A stretch of DNA of 64,000 nt from Natronococcus sp. CG52 (GTDB taxonomy: Archaea > Halobacteriota > Halobacteria > Halobacteriales > Natrialbaceae), in contig NZ_CP099392.1 of NCBI RefSeq assembly GCF_023913515.1, positions 310,001 through 374,000 of the forward strand, in the 5' to 3' direction. Shown piece after piece: positions 26,515 to 35,030 of this stretch. Under the pieces are notes generated by a model that saw nothing but the letters and a program-made list of their open reading frames with translations, searched no databases and was not told the origin of the DNA. Position numbers and translations under genes: made by a program. Position 1 is the stretch's first letter, and every line of letters starts with the position of its first letter.

Positions 26515-27720
26515 GTGTGTGCCGAGCGCTCGGAACGTCCCGACAGCCGTCGTAGCTGGGTAGTGGCGGTTGTCGGCGCCGTTGCGATGGTATTCACCTT
26601 CGGTACGCCGCTGTCGTACGGTATTTTCCGAGGTCCGTTCAGCGACGCGTTCAGCATCTCGCCGGTCGCCCTCTCCGGCGTGTTCGCCGGAATGCTCTTC
26701 ACGTTCTTTATCGGGTCCGGACTCGTCGGCGTCTTCGGCGCGCGGTTCCGGTCTCGAGCAGTACTCGTCGTCTGTTCGCTCGCAGCGGCTGTTCTGGCAC
26801 CTTCGCTGTACGTTACGCGGTCGGTCGTCGGGCTGGCCGTCGTGTTCGCCGTCCTCGGGCTCGCACTGGGAACGGCCTTCGTTCTCATCGCGTCGGTCGT
26901 CCCGCGCTGGTTCGAGGCCCGGCGCGGCGCTGCAACGGGCCTCATCTTCGTCGGCAACGGGCTCGGCCTGTTCGTGCTTCCGCCCGTCTGGCAACTTGCC
27001 CTCGCGGAGCTAGGCGTGCGCCGCGGCTTCCTCGTCATCGTGTCGGTGACCGCGCTCGCGTTTTTCCTCGCAGGCCTCGTCTGTCGACGACCGCGATGGG
27101 CCGAGCAGTCGACCGCGACCGCCGGTGAACTGCTCGAGTGGCTCACCCGCCTGGGCGGGACGCGAACCTTTCAGCTGCTGTTCGTGGGGATGGCGCTCTC
27201 CTTCGCGTGGTACCAGTTGCTCGCCGCCTACGCCGTCGATCTGTTCGCCCACCGCGGACTGACGGAGGCCGGTGCTTCGGCCGCGTTCGGTCTGATCGGT
27301 GGCGTCAGCATCATCTCGCGGATCGGTGGCGGCTATCTCGCCGACGTCGTGGGCTCGCGACGAGCGTTTCTCGCGTCGCTCGTCTGCGCGGCTATCGGCG
27401 TTTCCCTGCTGTTCGCCTCTACCGTTCCGGCGATGCCGATCGCGATTTTCTTGATCGGACTCGGACTGGGCGGCTCGGCGACGCTGTACATCCCGCTGCT
27501 CATGACCGTCTACTCGCCCGAGAACGACACCGCCATCGTCGGCGTGTTCAACATCGCCATCGGCATCACCGCGTTGGCGATGCCGCCGCTAGGAACGGTG
27601 AGCGTCGCTTACACGGGAGGGTTTACGATCGCCATCCTCCTGACGTTCGCTGCCGTCGTCGTCGGAATGTGGACCGTTGCTGCCGGAACCGCGGAGCCGG
27701 ACGCGGCTCCTCGAGTGTGA
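26515..27720 (+). CDS. MFS transporter (monocarboxylate / oxalate-formate antiporter-like)
   Basis: 401 residues with a GTG start and 12 helices. Features of the OFA/monocarboxylate branch are GTPLSYGIFRGPFSDAF in the first loop, FVLIASVVPRWFEARRGAATG before helix 5 and IGGGYLADVVGSRRAFLAS in the middle. It probably moves a carboxylate. A second MFS gene lies 250 bases downstream on the same strand. The start is uncertain by a few codons. Confidence 0.85.
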   Translation: MCAERSERPDSRRSWVVAVVGAVAMVFTFGTPLSYGIFRGPFSDAFSISPVALSGVFAGMLFTFFIGSGLVGVFGARFRSRAVLVVCSLAAAVLAPSLYVTRSVVGLAVVFAVLGLALGTAFVLIASVVPRWFEARRGAATGLIFVGNGLGLFVLPPVWQLALAELGVRRGFLVIVSVTALAFFLAGLVCRRPRWAEQSTATAGELLEWLTRLGGTRTFQLLFVGMALSFAWYQLLAAYAVDLFAHRGLTEAGASAAFGLIGGVSIISRIGGGYLADVVGSRRAFLASLVCAAIGVSLLFASTVPAMPIAIFLIGLGLGGSATLYIPLLMTVYSPENDTAIVGVFNIAIGITALAMPPLGTVSVAYTGGFTIAILLTFAAVVVGMWTVAAGTAEPDAAPRV

Positions 27721-27970
27721 CTACCCTCGACGATTATTTCGTCTCGACGATCCGGACGAACGCGGTGATGACCGTTAGCTCGTGGCATCCTCTTCGAGCG
27801 AACGGAGGGACCGATCTCTCGAGAGGCGCGGGTTACCCGTCGCCCGTATCTCCGGGGGGTCGTTTCGGAGCTGACGGATCGCCGCGCGTCTAAAGCCGCG
27901 GGGGTCGTCCCCGTCGACCGGACGGTTTACTATCACAACACTTACTCACTAACCTCGAGAACGAGCGGGC

Positions 27971-29263
27971 GTGGATCTGCTAACAGACCCCACGAAACGG
28001 CGCTGGCTCGCGTGGGGGGCGCTGGCTCTCGTCTTCCTGCTCGTCAACGTCCACCGACTGTCGACGGCCGTGCTATCGGAGCAGTTGACCGGCGATTTCG
28101 GTATCACGGCCGCCCAGTTGGGGACGCTCCACGCCTCGTTTTTCGTCATCTACGCCATCGTCCAGATTCCGACCGGGGCGTTAGCGGATCGATACGGGCC
28201 GCGATACGTTGGCGCGGCCGGCGCGTTCACCCTCAGTCTCGGTGCGATCGCGTTCACGGCGAGTGGTGGCTACGTCGCGGCCTTTCTCTCGCGAGCGCTT
28301 ATCGGTCTCGGGAGCGGCGTCATCTTCATCTCCGTTCTGCGATTCTGTGCGAACTGGTATCGAATCGACGAGTTTGCGACGATGACGGGGTTGACCGGCG
28401 GCGTCGCCGGCCTCGGGGCCATCTTCGCGACGACGCCGCTGGCGATCGCTATCGGCTGGTTCGGGTGGCGCCAGACGGTGTTCGGGCTCGCCCTGCTCGG
28501 CTTCGTCGCAGGTGGCGCGGTCCTCGCGCTTACCCGGAGTTCGCCCGCAGACGCCGGCCTCGAGCCGATCGATAACGTGCCCGAACAGCCGTCGGTGACG
28601 CTCGCCGAGACGACCGACTACTTGCGAGACCTGCTCGCCGACGCCGACCAGTGGCTGCTGTCGCTCATCTTCTTCTCCTCGATGGGGACCATCCTGACGA
28701 TCATCGGTCTCTGGGGTGTGCCGTATCTCGTCATCGTCTACGAACTCGACGTTACGACGGCGTCGTACTACACGCTGCTCGGGTCGGTTGGGATGCTTAT
28801 CGGCGCCCCGATGGTCGGCTGGGTATCGGACAGAATCGGGCGGCGATTCCTCCCGATGGCCGTCGGTCTCGGCGCGTTCATGCTCTCGCTCGCTACGGTA
28901 CCTATCTTCGGCAACCCTCCCCTGGTCGTCATCGCCGCCACGTACTTCTTCATCGGTTTCTCCCTCGGGTTCGTGATGCTCTCGCTGTCGATCGTCAAGG
29001 AAAAGTATCCGCCCGAAGCGAGCGGCGTCGCCACCGCCACCGTCAACGGGGCGGGCTTTTTCGGGGCGACCGTCCTCCCGCCGCTGATGGGCATCGCACT
29101 CGACCGATATCGGACCGGCGACGTCGTCGCGGGGACCGTCGTCTACACCGAGTTCGGGTACCGCGTCGCCTTCGCTATTACGACCGCCGCCGTCGCGGTG
29201 GCGTTTCTCAGTTCGCTCTGGCTGTACCTCCGAGAGCAGCGCTGTTGTACAGGTGTCAGCTGA
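27971..29263 (+). CDS. MFS transporter
   Basis: 430 residues with a GTG start and 12 helices. The motif A loop is well kept: IPTGALADRYGPRYVG (helices 2-3) and MVGWVSDRIGRRFLPM (helices 8-9). LRFCANWYRIDEFATMTGL is typical of the anion:cation symporter-like branch (NarK/nitrate or hexose-phosphate type). The substrate is not determined. It ends 60 bases before a convergent ABC permease gene. Confidence 0.87.
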   Translation: MDLLTDPTKRRWLAWGALALVFLLVNVHRLSTAVLSEQLTGDFGITAAQLGTLHASFFVIYAIVQIPTGALADRYGPRYVGAAGAFTLSLGAIAFTASGGYVAAFLSRALIGLGSGVIFISVLRFCANWYRIDEFATMTGLTGGVAGLGAIFATTPLAIAIGWFGWRQTVFGLALLGFVAGGAVLALTRSSPADAGLEPIDNVPEQPSVTLAETTDYLRDLLADADQWLLSLIFFSSMGTILTIIGLWGVPYLVIVYELDVTTASYYTLLGSVGMLIGAPMVGWVSDRIGRRFLPMAVGLGAFMLSLATVPIFGNPPLVVIAATYFFIGFSLGFVMLSLSIVKEKYPPEASGVATATVNGAGFFGATVLPPLMGIALDRYRTGDVVAGTVVYTEFGYRVAFAITTAAVAVAFLSSLWLYLREQRCCTGVS

Positions 29264-29326
29264 TACCTGGCAGTCTGATGTCTTGCCCGGGTGCCGCCCT
29301 GTCCGGGCGGTATCGTCGCTATATCC

Positions 29327-30112
29327 TTATATGTCTCGTCGCCGGAACAGGAACCGGCTGACGATCGAGAGAACGAGGAACGCGGCGAGGAGGATACCGG
29401 TGTCGGCTAGCCGGTACGTTCCGTCGATCAGAATCGGCGTCGGATCGTAGTAGTGAGTCGGACTGACGTACTGAATCCACTCGAAATCGCCCGCCCCTGC
29501 GACCAGCGACTCGACGAGGAAGAGAACGAACACGAGTGCGACGGCGATGCGCTGTGCGACGTCCGCTCGATCGACGAGCACCGAAAGGACCAGACCGATC
29601 CCCGTGCAGACGAGGAGATACGGGATCGACAGCAGGTGCACCAGCGCGAGATGCGCCGGATCGATCGACTCGCCGATCGCGAGCACCAGGACGTAGACGA
29701 CGGCACCGACGACGACGTTGAGTGCGGCGAGCGGGACCAGCAACGAGGTGAATTTCTCCGTAAGCAGGTTCGATCGAGAGAGTGGAAACGAGAGCAGCAG
29801 GTCCATTCGGTCGTGTTCGATGTCGCTCGCGATCGCTCCCCCAGCGGCGTACGCGAAGTACAGTCCCAACCCGAGCAGCCACACGAAACTGTAGAACTGA
29901 GCGCCGAGGAATCCCTCGATAGTCGTCATCGCCTCGATCCCGAACGCCTCCATCATGGCGGGCGGCATCGACTCGAGCATCTCGTCCAGATCGACGCCCT
30001 CGAGTTGCGTGAAGTACCAGACTACGAACGCCGCGTACGCTCCGATACCGGCGGTCAGGACCGCCGTTCCCCGAATCCGACGGCTCGCCTCGTAGCGGGC
30101 GGTCTCAAACAT
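29327..30112 (-). CDS. ABC-2 type transporter permease
   Basis: 261 residues with six hydrophobic segments and the ABC-2 layout: helix 1 (VLTAGIGAYAAFVVWYF), an extracellular loop with MPPAMMEAFG, then GAIASDIEHDRMDLLLSFPLSRSNLLTEKF, the usual cytoplasmic coupling region. The ATG overlaps the end of the ATPase gene by 8 bases. It probably exports a drug, lipid or peptide with that ATPase. The pair is divergent from a TetR-type regulator. Confidence 0.87.
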   Translation of the reverse strand: MFETARYEASRRIRGTAVLTAGIGAYAAFVVWYFTQLEGVDLDEMLESMPPAMMEAFGIEAMTTIEGFLGAQFYSFVWLLGLGLYFAYAAGGAIASDIEHDRMDLLLSFPLSRSNLLTEKFTSLLVPLAALNVVVGAVVYVLVLAIGESIDPAHLALVHLLSIPYLLVCTGIGLVLSVLVDRADVAQRIAVALVFVLFLVESLVAGAGDFEWIQYVSPTHYYDPTPILIDGTYRLADTGILLAAFLVLSIVSRFLFRRRDI

Positions 30113-31022
30113 CAGATTTTACCTCCTGACCGGGTTGCTCCGCACCGTTCGTTCCGTAGTAGTGCATGAACACGTCTTCGAGCGGGGGTTCGCTGATCTC
30201 GACCTCGAGAACGTCGTAGGTCGCGAGTTTGCGGAGCAGCGTGTTGTAGCCTCCTGTGTAGGTGAACCGGACTTCGTCGCCGATCGTCGCAACGTCGAAG
30301 ACGCCGTCGAGGCTGGTGAGTTCCGAACGTACCTCGCTGGGAGTTCGAAGCTGGACGCGCTTGCCGCCCTGATCGAGGAGCGTCTCGACGTCCTCGAGTC
30401 CGACGAGCCGTCCGGCCCGGAGGATCCCGACGCGGTCGCAGACGCGGCGCACCTCGCTCAGCACGTGCGAGGAGAAGAAGATCGTCGTTCCCCGCTCGCG
30501 CTCGCTCCTGACGAACTCGTTGAACTCCTCCTGTTTGAGCGGGTCCAGTCCCGACGTCGGTTCGTCCATGATGACGAGATCGGGATCGTGCATGAACGCC
30601 TGGACGATCCCGAGCATCCGCTCGTTCCCGGTCGAGTACTCCCGAATCGGCCGGTCGACGGGCGGCGTGAACACCTCGAGGAGCTCCTCGCGCCTGTGAT
30701 CGCCTTTGACGGACGCGTGATAGTCGAGGACTCGCTCGCCGGTCACGTCTTCGTCGAACCCGAGGTGCGCCGGCAGGTAGCCGATCCGCCGCTTCGCTTC
30801 GATGAGCGCATCCTCGTCGCGGACGTCCGCCCCGAGCACCGTCGCCGTTCCGGACGTCGGCGCGAGTAACCCGAGGAGAGCGCGAATCGTCGTCGTCTTC
30901 CCGGCTCCGTTCGGACCGAGGAAGCCGAACACTTCGCCCTCCTCGACGGCGAACGATAGGGAGTCGACGCCGAGGACGCTCCCGTAGTCTTTCGTCAGCT
31001 CGGTCACTTCAATAACGGCCAT
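30105..31022 (-). CDS. ABC transporter ATP-binding protein
   Basis: 305 residues from the ATG at 31022 (MAVIEVTELTKDYGSVLGVD). Walker A is [10 protein letters not shown] and Walker B is LVIMDEPTSGLD. The signature loop is degenerate, STGNERMLGIVQAF in place of LSGGQ, as seen in many ABC-2 ATPases of this branch. The H-loop is SSHVLSEV. The C-terminal about 80 residues are the DUF4162-like extension. It energises the permease encoded next. The promoter region between this gene and the TetR gene is only 95 bases and holds an inverted repeat. Confidence 0.92.
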   Translation of the reverse strand: MAVIEVTELTKDYGSVLGVDSLSFAVEEGEVFGFLGPNGAGKTTTIRALLGLLAPTSGTATVLGADVRDEDALIEAKRRIGYLPAHLGFDEDVTGERVLDYHASVKGDHRREELLEVFTPPVDRPIREYSTGNERMLGIVQAFMHDPDLVIMDEPTSGLDPLKQEEFNEFVRSERERGTTIFFSSHVLSEVRRVCDRVGILRAGRLVGLEDVETLLDQGGKRVQLRTPSEVRSELTSLDGVFDVATIGDEVRFTYTGGYNTLLRKLATYDVLEVEISEPPLEDVFMHYYGTNGAEQPGQEVKSDV

Positions 31023-31056
31023 ACCTATCCTTGACTCCATGAATAGATATCTTTTG

Positions 31057-31083
31057 TGGTCATGGGGTTGTGAATGGTGACCA
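31057..31083. promoter_or_regulatory. Possible operator between the ABC operon and its TetR regulator
   Basis: TGGTCA at 31057-31062 and TGACCA at 31078-31083 are perfect inverted arms with 15 bases between. They lie in the 95-base divergent intergenic region, next to the TATA-like box of the TetR gene. This is the expected place for an autoregulatory site. Confidence 0.4.
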
Positions 31084-31085
31084 AC

Positions 31086-31094
31086 TTATTTATA
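31086..31094 (+). promoter_or_regulatory. TATA-like box of the TetR gene
   Basis: TTATTTATA is centred about 28 bases before the ATG at 31118, pointing to a leaderless transcript and supporting that start. Confidence 0.55.
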
Positions 31095-31117
31095 GAGTTT
31101 CGGAAGCAAGGAGACCC

Positions 31118-31741
31118 ATGCACGGCTTTAGCGACGAAGAACGGGACCAGATCCGGGAGAAACTCGTCGAGGTCGGTCGCGAGAAACTCCTGGCGTTCGG
31201 GCCGAAGAAGACGAACGTCGCGGACATCACGGAACCGGTCGGGATCGCCAAGAGCACGTTCTACCTCTTTTTCGACTCGAAGGGCGATCTGTACCTCGAG
31301 ATCATGCGCCGCGAGACCGACGAGTTTACCAACAGCCTGGAGAGCGAACTCGACGGAATCGAGGATCCACACGAAGGAATCGAGCGACTCTGTCGTTGCT
31401 ATCGCACGTTCGCCGAACGGAATCCGCTCATTCAGCAACTGATGGCGGACGACCGTTACGCCATGACTTTTCGCGACAACGTCCCGGCGGAGCGGTTAGA
31501 AGAGATCCAGCAGGAAGGGATGGCCGAGATTGTACCGTATATCGAGGCGCTGCAGGACCAGAGCGACGGGTTGCTCGCGGAACACGATCCCGCGACGATC
31601 CTCGGATTACTCAGTGCGATCGGGCTCCTGGTGTTCTACAGAGACGAGTACGAGGAGTACGCCGATAACTACTACGAACAGGTCCAGGAACTGCTCATCG
31701 CGACGCTCGCCAGAGGGTTGACAGCCGAACGGCAGAACTGA
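31118..31741 (+). CDS. TetR/AcrR family regulator of the adjacent ABC exporter
   Basis: 207 residues. The HTH is in residues 1-50 with the TetR signature: TNVADITEPVGIAKSTFYLFFDSKGDLYLEIM. The C-terminal helical domain is a ligand-binding domain of undefined specificity. The start at 31118 is set by a TATA-like box 28 bases upstream; an upstream ATG at 31070 would cover that box. It is divergent from the ABC-2 genes, which it probably represses, sensing an exported compound. Confidence 0.87.
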   Translation: MHGFSDEERDQIREKLVEVGREKLLAFGPKKTNVADITEPVGIAKSTFYLFFDSKGDLYLEIMRRETDEFTNSLESELDGIEDPHEGIERLCRCYRTFAERNPLIQQLMADDRYAMTFRDNVPAERLEEIQQEGMAEIVPYIEALQDQSDGLLAEHDPATILGLLSAIGLLVFYRDEYEEYADNYYEQVQELLIATLARGLTAERQN

Positions 31742-31959
31742 TGCAGTCGACCCGTCCGTCGGCGCAACCTCGTTCTCCGACGGGACGACAGTCGGTTACT
31801 GGCGTTCCGCGTCGACCGCTCCCGATCCGATCGACGAACGAATACCGGCACCACTCGACACCGCTGAAGCTGTGGTCGTCGCACACGACGGTGACACGGG
31901 CGCGACGAGACCGGGTCACGAACGTCCGCACGGACTATCTATATCCGGTCGTTCACCTC

Positions 31960-32013
31960 ATTCAACTAAAAGGTTAAATAAGAGCGCGGCGTCTATTCAA
32001 CCGGATGGTTGAA
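31960..32013. promoter_or_regulatory. Two ArsR-type inverted repeats at the start of the ArsR operon
   Basis: The first is ATTCAAC (31960-31966) with GGTTAAAT (31972-31979). The second is perfect: TTCAACC (31996-32002) and GGTTGAA (32007-32013) around GGAT. The second repeat includes the ATG at 32005, so a bound protein would cover the start codon. Both share the TTCAAC/GTTGAA core. Confidence 0.5.
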
Positions 32014-32343
32014 CGAGAGGCGAACGATCCGGACCTCGACGCGATCTTCGGAGCGCTGGCCAACCCGACCCGACGGGCGCTCATCGAGCAGTTGGCCGGC
32101 AATTCAGAGAGCGTCGGCGATCTGGCAGAGCCCCACGACATGTCCCTGGCGGCGGTGTCGAAGCACCTGCAAGTGCTGGAAGACGCGGGCCTCATCGAGG
32201 TCGAGAAGGACGGCCGTGTACGCCGTTGCCGCTTGGACGCCGCACCGCTGAGCGACGCCTTCGGCTGGCTGACTCGGTACCGGATCTTCTGGGAGGATCG
32301 GCTCGACGCGCTCGAAGACCATCTAGAGGAAGATGACCAATGA
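32005..32343 (+). CDS. ArsR-family winged-helix regulator
   Basis: 112 residues. The wHTH covers about 10-80: IFGALANPTRRALIEQL, then MSLAAVSKHLQVLEDAGLIE and the wing VEKDGRVRRCRLD. The WLTRYRIFWEDRLDALEDHL tail is typical of ArsR proteins paired with SRPBCC (AHSA1) genes. No metal-binding cysteines are seen, so it is not a metal sensor of the classic type. The stop overlaps the next start by 4 bases. It likely represses its own operon through the repeats around its start. Confidence 0.9.
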   Translation: MVEREANDPDLDAIFGALANPTRRALIEQLAGNSESVGDLAEPHDMSLAAVSKHLQVLEDAGLIEVEKDGRVRRCRLDAAPLSDAFGWLTRYRIFWEDRLDALEDHLEEDDQ

Positions 32344-32849
32344 CAGATCACGAGGCGGCCGACGAGACCGAATTCGAACCGAGCGAGTATAACCTGATCA
32401 TCGAACGAACGTTCGACGCGCCGCGCGAGCGCGTCTGGGAAGCGTGGACGAATCCCGAGCAGGTCGAGCAGTGGTGGGGACCGGAGGGTTTCACGGTACC
32501 CCGCTGTGAGATGGACGTGCGGCCGGGCGGATCCTTTCACATCGACATGGAAGCCCCCGACGGGACCATCTACCCCGACGAAGGGGAATTTCACGAGGTC
32601 GACGAACCCGAACGACTCGTCGCCACGAGCCGCGCATTCGAGGACGAGGATGGCGACTTCCAGCTCGAGGTGCGCCAGACCGTGACGTTCGCCGACCGCG
32701 ACGGCAGAACGGAACTCACGCTGGAAGCGGAGGTCATCACGGGGACCCCCGAGGTGGCCGATGCACTCGAGGGAATGGAACTGGGCTGGAGTCAGAGCCT
32801 CGACAAGCTCGACGCGTACGTCGCTCAGTCAGCAGGTGATGCGGAGTGA
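32340..32849 (+). CDS. SRPBCC (AHSA1-like) protein, first copy
   Basis: 169 residues. After a 20-residue acidic lead comes NLIIERTFDAPRERVWEAWT, the AHSA1-type opening, then QVEQWWGPEGFTVPRCEMDV and RPGGSFHIDM and a C-terminal helix GWSQSLDKLDAYV. This ligand-binding fold is often encoded with ArsR regulators; the ligand is unknown. It overlaps both neighbours by 4 bases. The second copy follows directly and is similar in its RTFDAPRERV segment. Confidence 0.88.
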   Translation: MTDHEAADETEFEPSEYNLIIERTFDAPRERVWEAWTNPEQVEQWWGPEGFTVPRCEMDVRPGGSFHIDMEAPDGTIYPDEGEFHEVDEPERLVATSRAFEDEDGDFQLEVRQTVTFADRDGRTELTLEAEVITGTPEVADALEGMELGWSQSLDKLDAYVAQSAGDAE

Positions 32850-33328
32850 CGGACGACGCCGGAACTGGTGATCGGCGGCAGCTCGAAACGGACGAGGCGA
32901 GCCTAACCATCCGCCGGACCTTCGACGCGCCGCGCGAGCGCGTCTTCCGAGCTTTCACCGACCCCGAAGAACTCGAGCAGTGGTTCGCACCGGGAGAGGT
33001 GACGACACAGGTCCATATCCTCGAACCCGAGCCCGACGGTGCCCTCTCACTCAGCTTCGTGGACGAGGAGCACCCGACCGATATCGAGGGAACGTTCCTG
33101 AAGGTGCTCGAGCACGAGCGGATCGTCCATACCTGGCAGTACCCGGGTGAAGAAGAGAGCCGCGTGACCTACGAGTTCCGGGACGTCGACGACGGAACGG
33201 AAGTCGTGCTCACCCACGAAGACATCGGTCCGTACCAGGATCGTTCGGCGCGCGAGAACGCCGACGGCTACGCCGAGGGGTGGACCAGCGCGCTCGAGAA
33301 GCTAGAAGGGGTTGCGAGCCGCGAATGA
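32846..33328 (+). CDS. SRPBCC (AHSA1-like) protein, second copy
   Basis: 160 residues with a GTG start overlapping the preceding stop. The opening LTIRRTFDAPRERVFRAFTD and LEQWFAPGEVTTQVHILEP match the AHSA1 family, and it closes with the helix NADGYAEGWTSALEKLEGV. Similarity to the first copy suggests tandem duplication, probably to form a hetero-pair or handle two ligands. Function unknown. Confidence 0.88.
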   Translation: MTDDAGTGDRRQLETDEASLTIRRTFDAPRERVFRAFTDPEELEQWFAPGEVTTQVHILEPEPDGALSLSFVDEEHPTDIEGTFLKVLEHERIVHTWQYPGEEESRVTYEFRDVDDGTEVVLTHEDIGPYQDRSARENADGYAEGWTSALEKLEGVASRE

Positions 33329-33726
33329 AGGAAACGTACGCCGGAAGCTGTCACTGCGGCGCGGTTCGCTTCGAGTCGGAGCTCAATCTGCTCGAGGGGA
33401 CCACCAGGTGTAACTGCTCGATCTGCGCAAAGACGCGGTACTGGGCCGCCGTCGCTACCCCCGATGCGTTCCGACTGCTGCAGGGCGCGGACGCGTTGAC
33501 GGACTATCAGCTCGGAGGCGATACGATTCACCACCGCTTCTGCAGTCGCTGCAGTGTCAAGCCGTTCGGTCGAGGGACCGCGGCCGAACTCGGTGGCGAC
33601 TTCTACGCCGTCAACGTCGCCTGCCTGGACGACGCTACGGACGAAGAGCTGGCAGAAGCGCCGGTCACCTACGTCGACGGAAGACACGACCGGGAGTCGT
33701 CGCCCGCCGAGACTCGACACCTCTGA
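33325..33726 (+). CDS. GFA / CENP-V family zinc protein
   Basis: 133 residues from the ATG at 33325, which overlaps the previous stop by 4 bases. The zinc-binding cysteines of the glutathione-dependent formaldehyde-activating fold are all seen: SCHCGAVRFE, TRCNCSICAKTRYWA and FCSRCSVKPFGRG. Known GFA enzymes add glutathione to formaldehyde; haloarchaea use other thiols, so the true reaction is unclear. It is last in the ArsR-SRPBCC-SRPBCC-GFA operon, hinting at detoxification of a small reactive compound. Confidence 0.88.
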   Translation: MKETYAGSCHCGAVRFESELNLLEGTTRCNCSICAKTRYWAAVATPDAFRLLQGADALTDYQLGGDTIHHRFCSRCSVKPFGRGTAAELGGDFYAVNVACLDDATDEELAEAPVTYVDGRHDRESSPAETRHL

Positions 33727-33950
33727 AGCGTGTGATCCTCACCGATGCGCGGACCGTCCACCTGGAGAACGAAAGCCACGGTATCGACATCAAAGTAGCG
33801 TCTCGAGCGCATCGAGGTCGTCGTCGAGCCCATCGACGAAACCGGACTTCGAGACGAGCGCGAATCGCTCGTCCCTCGTCTCCGGCCCCACCGAGCGTTT
33901 TCGACTTTCGTTCGAAGCGCATCGACGAACCCGCGTCCGGCCGAATCGGC

Positions 33951-34577
33951 CTACATCGGATCACGCATGGACTCCGTAATGATCGTCCCCTCGGCCCGGT
34001 GAAGGATTCCGCTCGCCGTCGCCTTGTTCACGTCGAATTCGTCCGCGATATCCGTGAGCGAGCACCGACGCGGGGAATCGTAGTACCCTCTCTCGATCGC
34101 CGCCGCGACGAACTGGCGCTGCCGATCCGTGAGTAACTCGTGCGGATCGTGCGACTGCGTAATAGATACCAGCTCGTACGCGACGTCCGCCGCCTCGAGT
34201 TCGGTCGTGTATCGAGTCAGCTGATCGTGCGTGACCGTCGCCTCGGTGACCACCCACCCGTCTCGGATGCGCATCGGAAACGGCGGCGGATTTCCGGATT
34301 CGCGTCCCGCGCGACCGGGTGCAGGCTCCGACCGCTGGCGGAACTGGACCACGAGCCGCTGTTCGCCGGCGTGTATCTCCTCGTAGGATCGCACGTCCGG
34401 ATCGGTCTCGAAGTATCGACGAGCGACGTCGTGATCCAGCCCGGTTATCTCGACGAGCGTCACGTGGCCGTCTGTAGTCTCACAGGAGGTCAGCAGCGCG
34501 AATTCGGCATCCGGATACTCGGTCGAGAGCGTCGCGAGACCGCCGAACGCTTCTACCTTCATTCGAACGGTGGGCAT
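33951..34577 (-). CDS. HTH_10 (bacterio-opsin-activator type) regulator, intact copy A
   Basis: 208 residues. The N-terminal 120 residues form a sensor-like alpha/beta domain (MPTVRMKVEAFGGLATLSTE, YPDAEFALLTS). The C-terminal HTH_10 is clear: LLTDRQRQFVAAAIERGYYD, SPRRCSLTDIADEFDVNKAT and ASGILHRAEGTIITE. It is one of four related genes within 7 kb (others at 36319, 37183 and 40116; two are decayed). Targets are unknown; it converges on the GFA operon and is divergent from a small membrane protein/monooxygenase pair. Confidence 0.88.
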   Translation of the reverse strand: MPTVRMKVEAFGGLATLSTEYPDAEFALLTSCETTDGHVTLVEITGLDHDVARRYFETDPDVRSYEEIHAGEQRLVVQFRQRSEPAPGRAGRESGNPPPFPMRIRDGWVVTEATVTHDQLTRYTTELEAADVAYELVSITQSHDPHELLTDRQRQFVAAAIERGYYDSPRRCSLTDIADEFDVNKATASGILHRAEGTIITESMRDPM

Positions 34578-34772
34578 ACGCTCTGTACGACGAGCCAGCG
34601 GTTCAACATAGACGCAAACATGTTGCCATCGACCGTTCGAACGATCTCACTGCCAGTCGATCGTGAACTCGAGAAGGCGATCAAGCCGGTAGCAAGGCGC
34701 GTCGTTCGAGGAGGACAACATGTTTGCGAAAATCGAGAAGTCGGGCGGCGGTCTCCTAGCTGACGAGAGACG

Positions 34773-35030
34773 ATGACTACCGAACACACGGACGAAACGA
34801 ACTCGACTCGCGTCAGCGTAGGCGACACGGTGAACTGGACCCGGCTCGAGGGGGTCGTCGCAGTTGGGGCACTCCTCACCTCGTTTATCTGGTTCCTCGG
34901 AATGCCGACCGGAATGGCGATCGGTATCGGGTTTGGCACGGTACTGTTGCTCGACTTCCTTCGCAGCATGCTCTTCGACGAGGCACGTACCGACCGCGCC
35001 GATCTCACCGCCCGAGAGGGACACCAGTGA
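34773..35030 (+). CDS. Small two-helix membrane protein
   Basis: 85 residues with an acidic-neutral N-terminus. Two helices follow (GVVAVGALLTSFIWFLGMP at about 28-46 and GMAIGIGFGTVLLLDFLRSML at about 47-67), then a charged tail. Its stop overlaps the GTG of the downstream monooxygenase by 4 bases, so both are in one operon. No family motif is recognised. Confidence 0.7.
   Translation: MTTEHTDETNSTRVSVGDTVNWTRLEGVVAVGALLTSFIWFLGMPTGMAIGIGFGTVLLLDFLRSMLFDEARTDRADLTAREGHQ

Noticed and set aside
25842-27146. Long minus-strand frame opposite the MFS gene
   Set aside because: Arginine, serine and threonine rich shadow of the real plus-strand gene, as is common in high G+C DNA.
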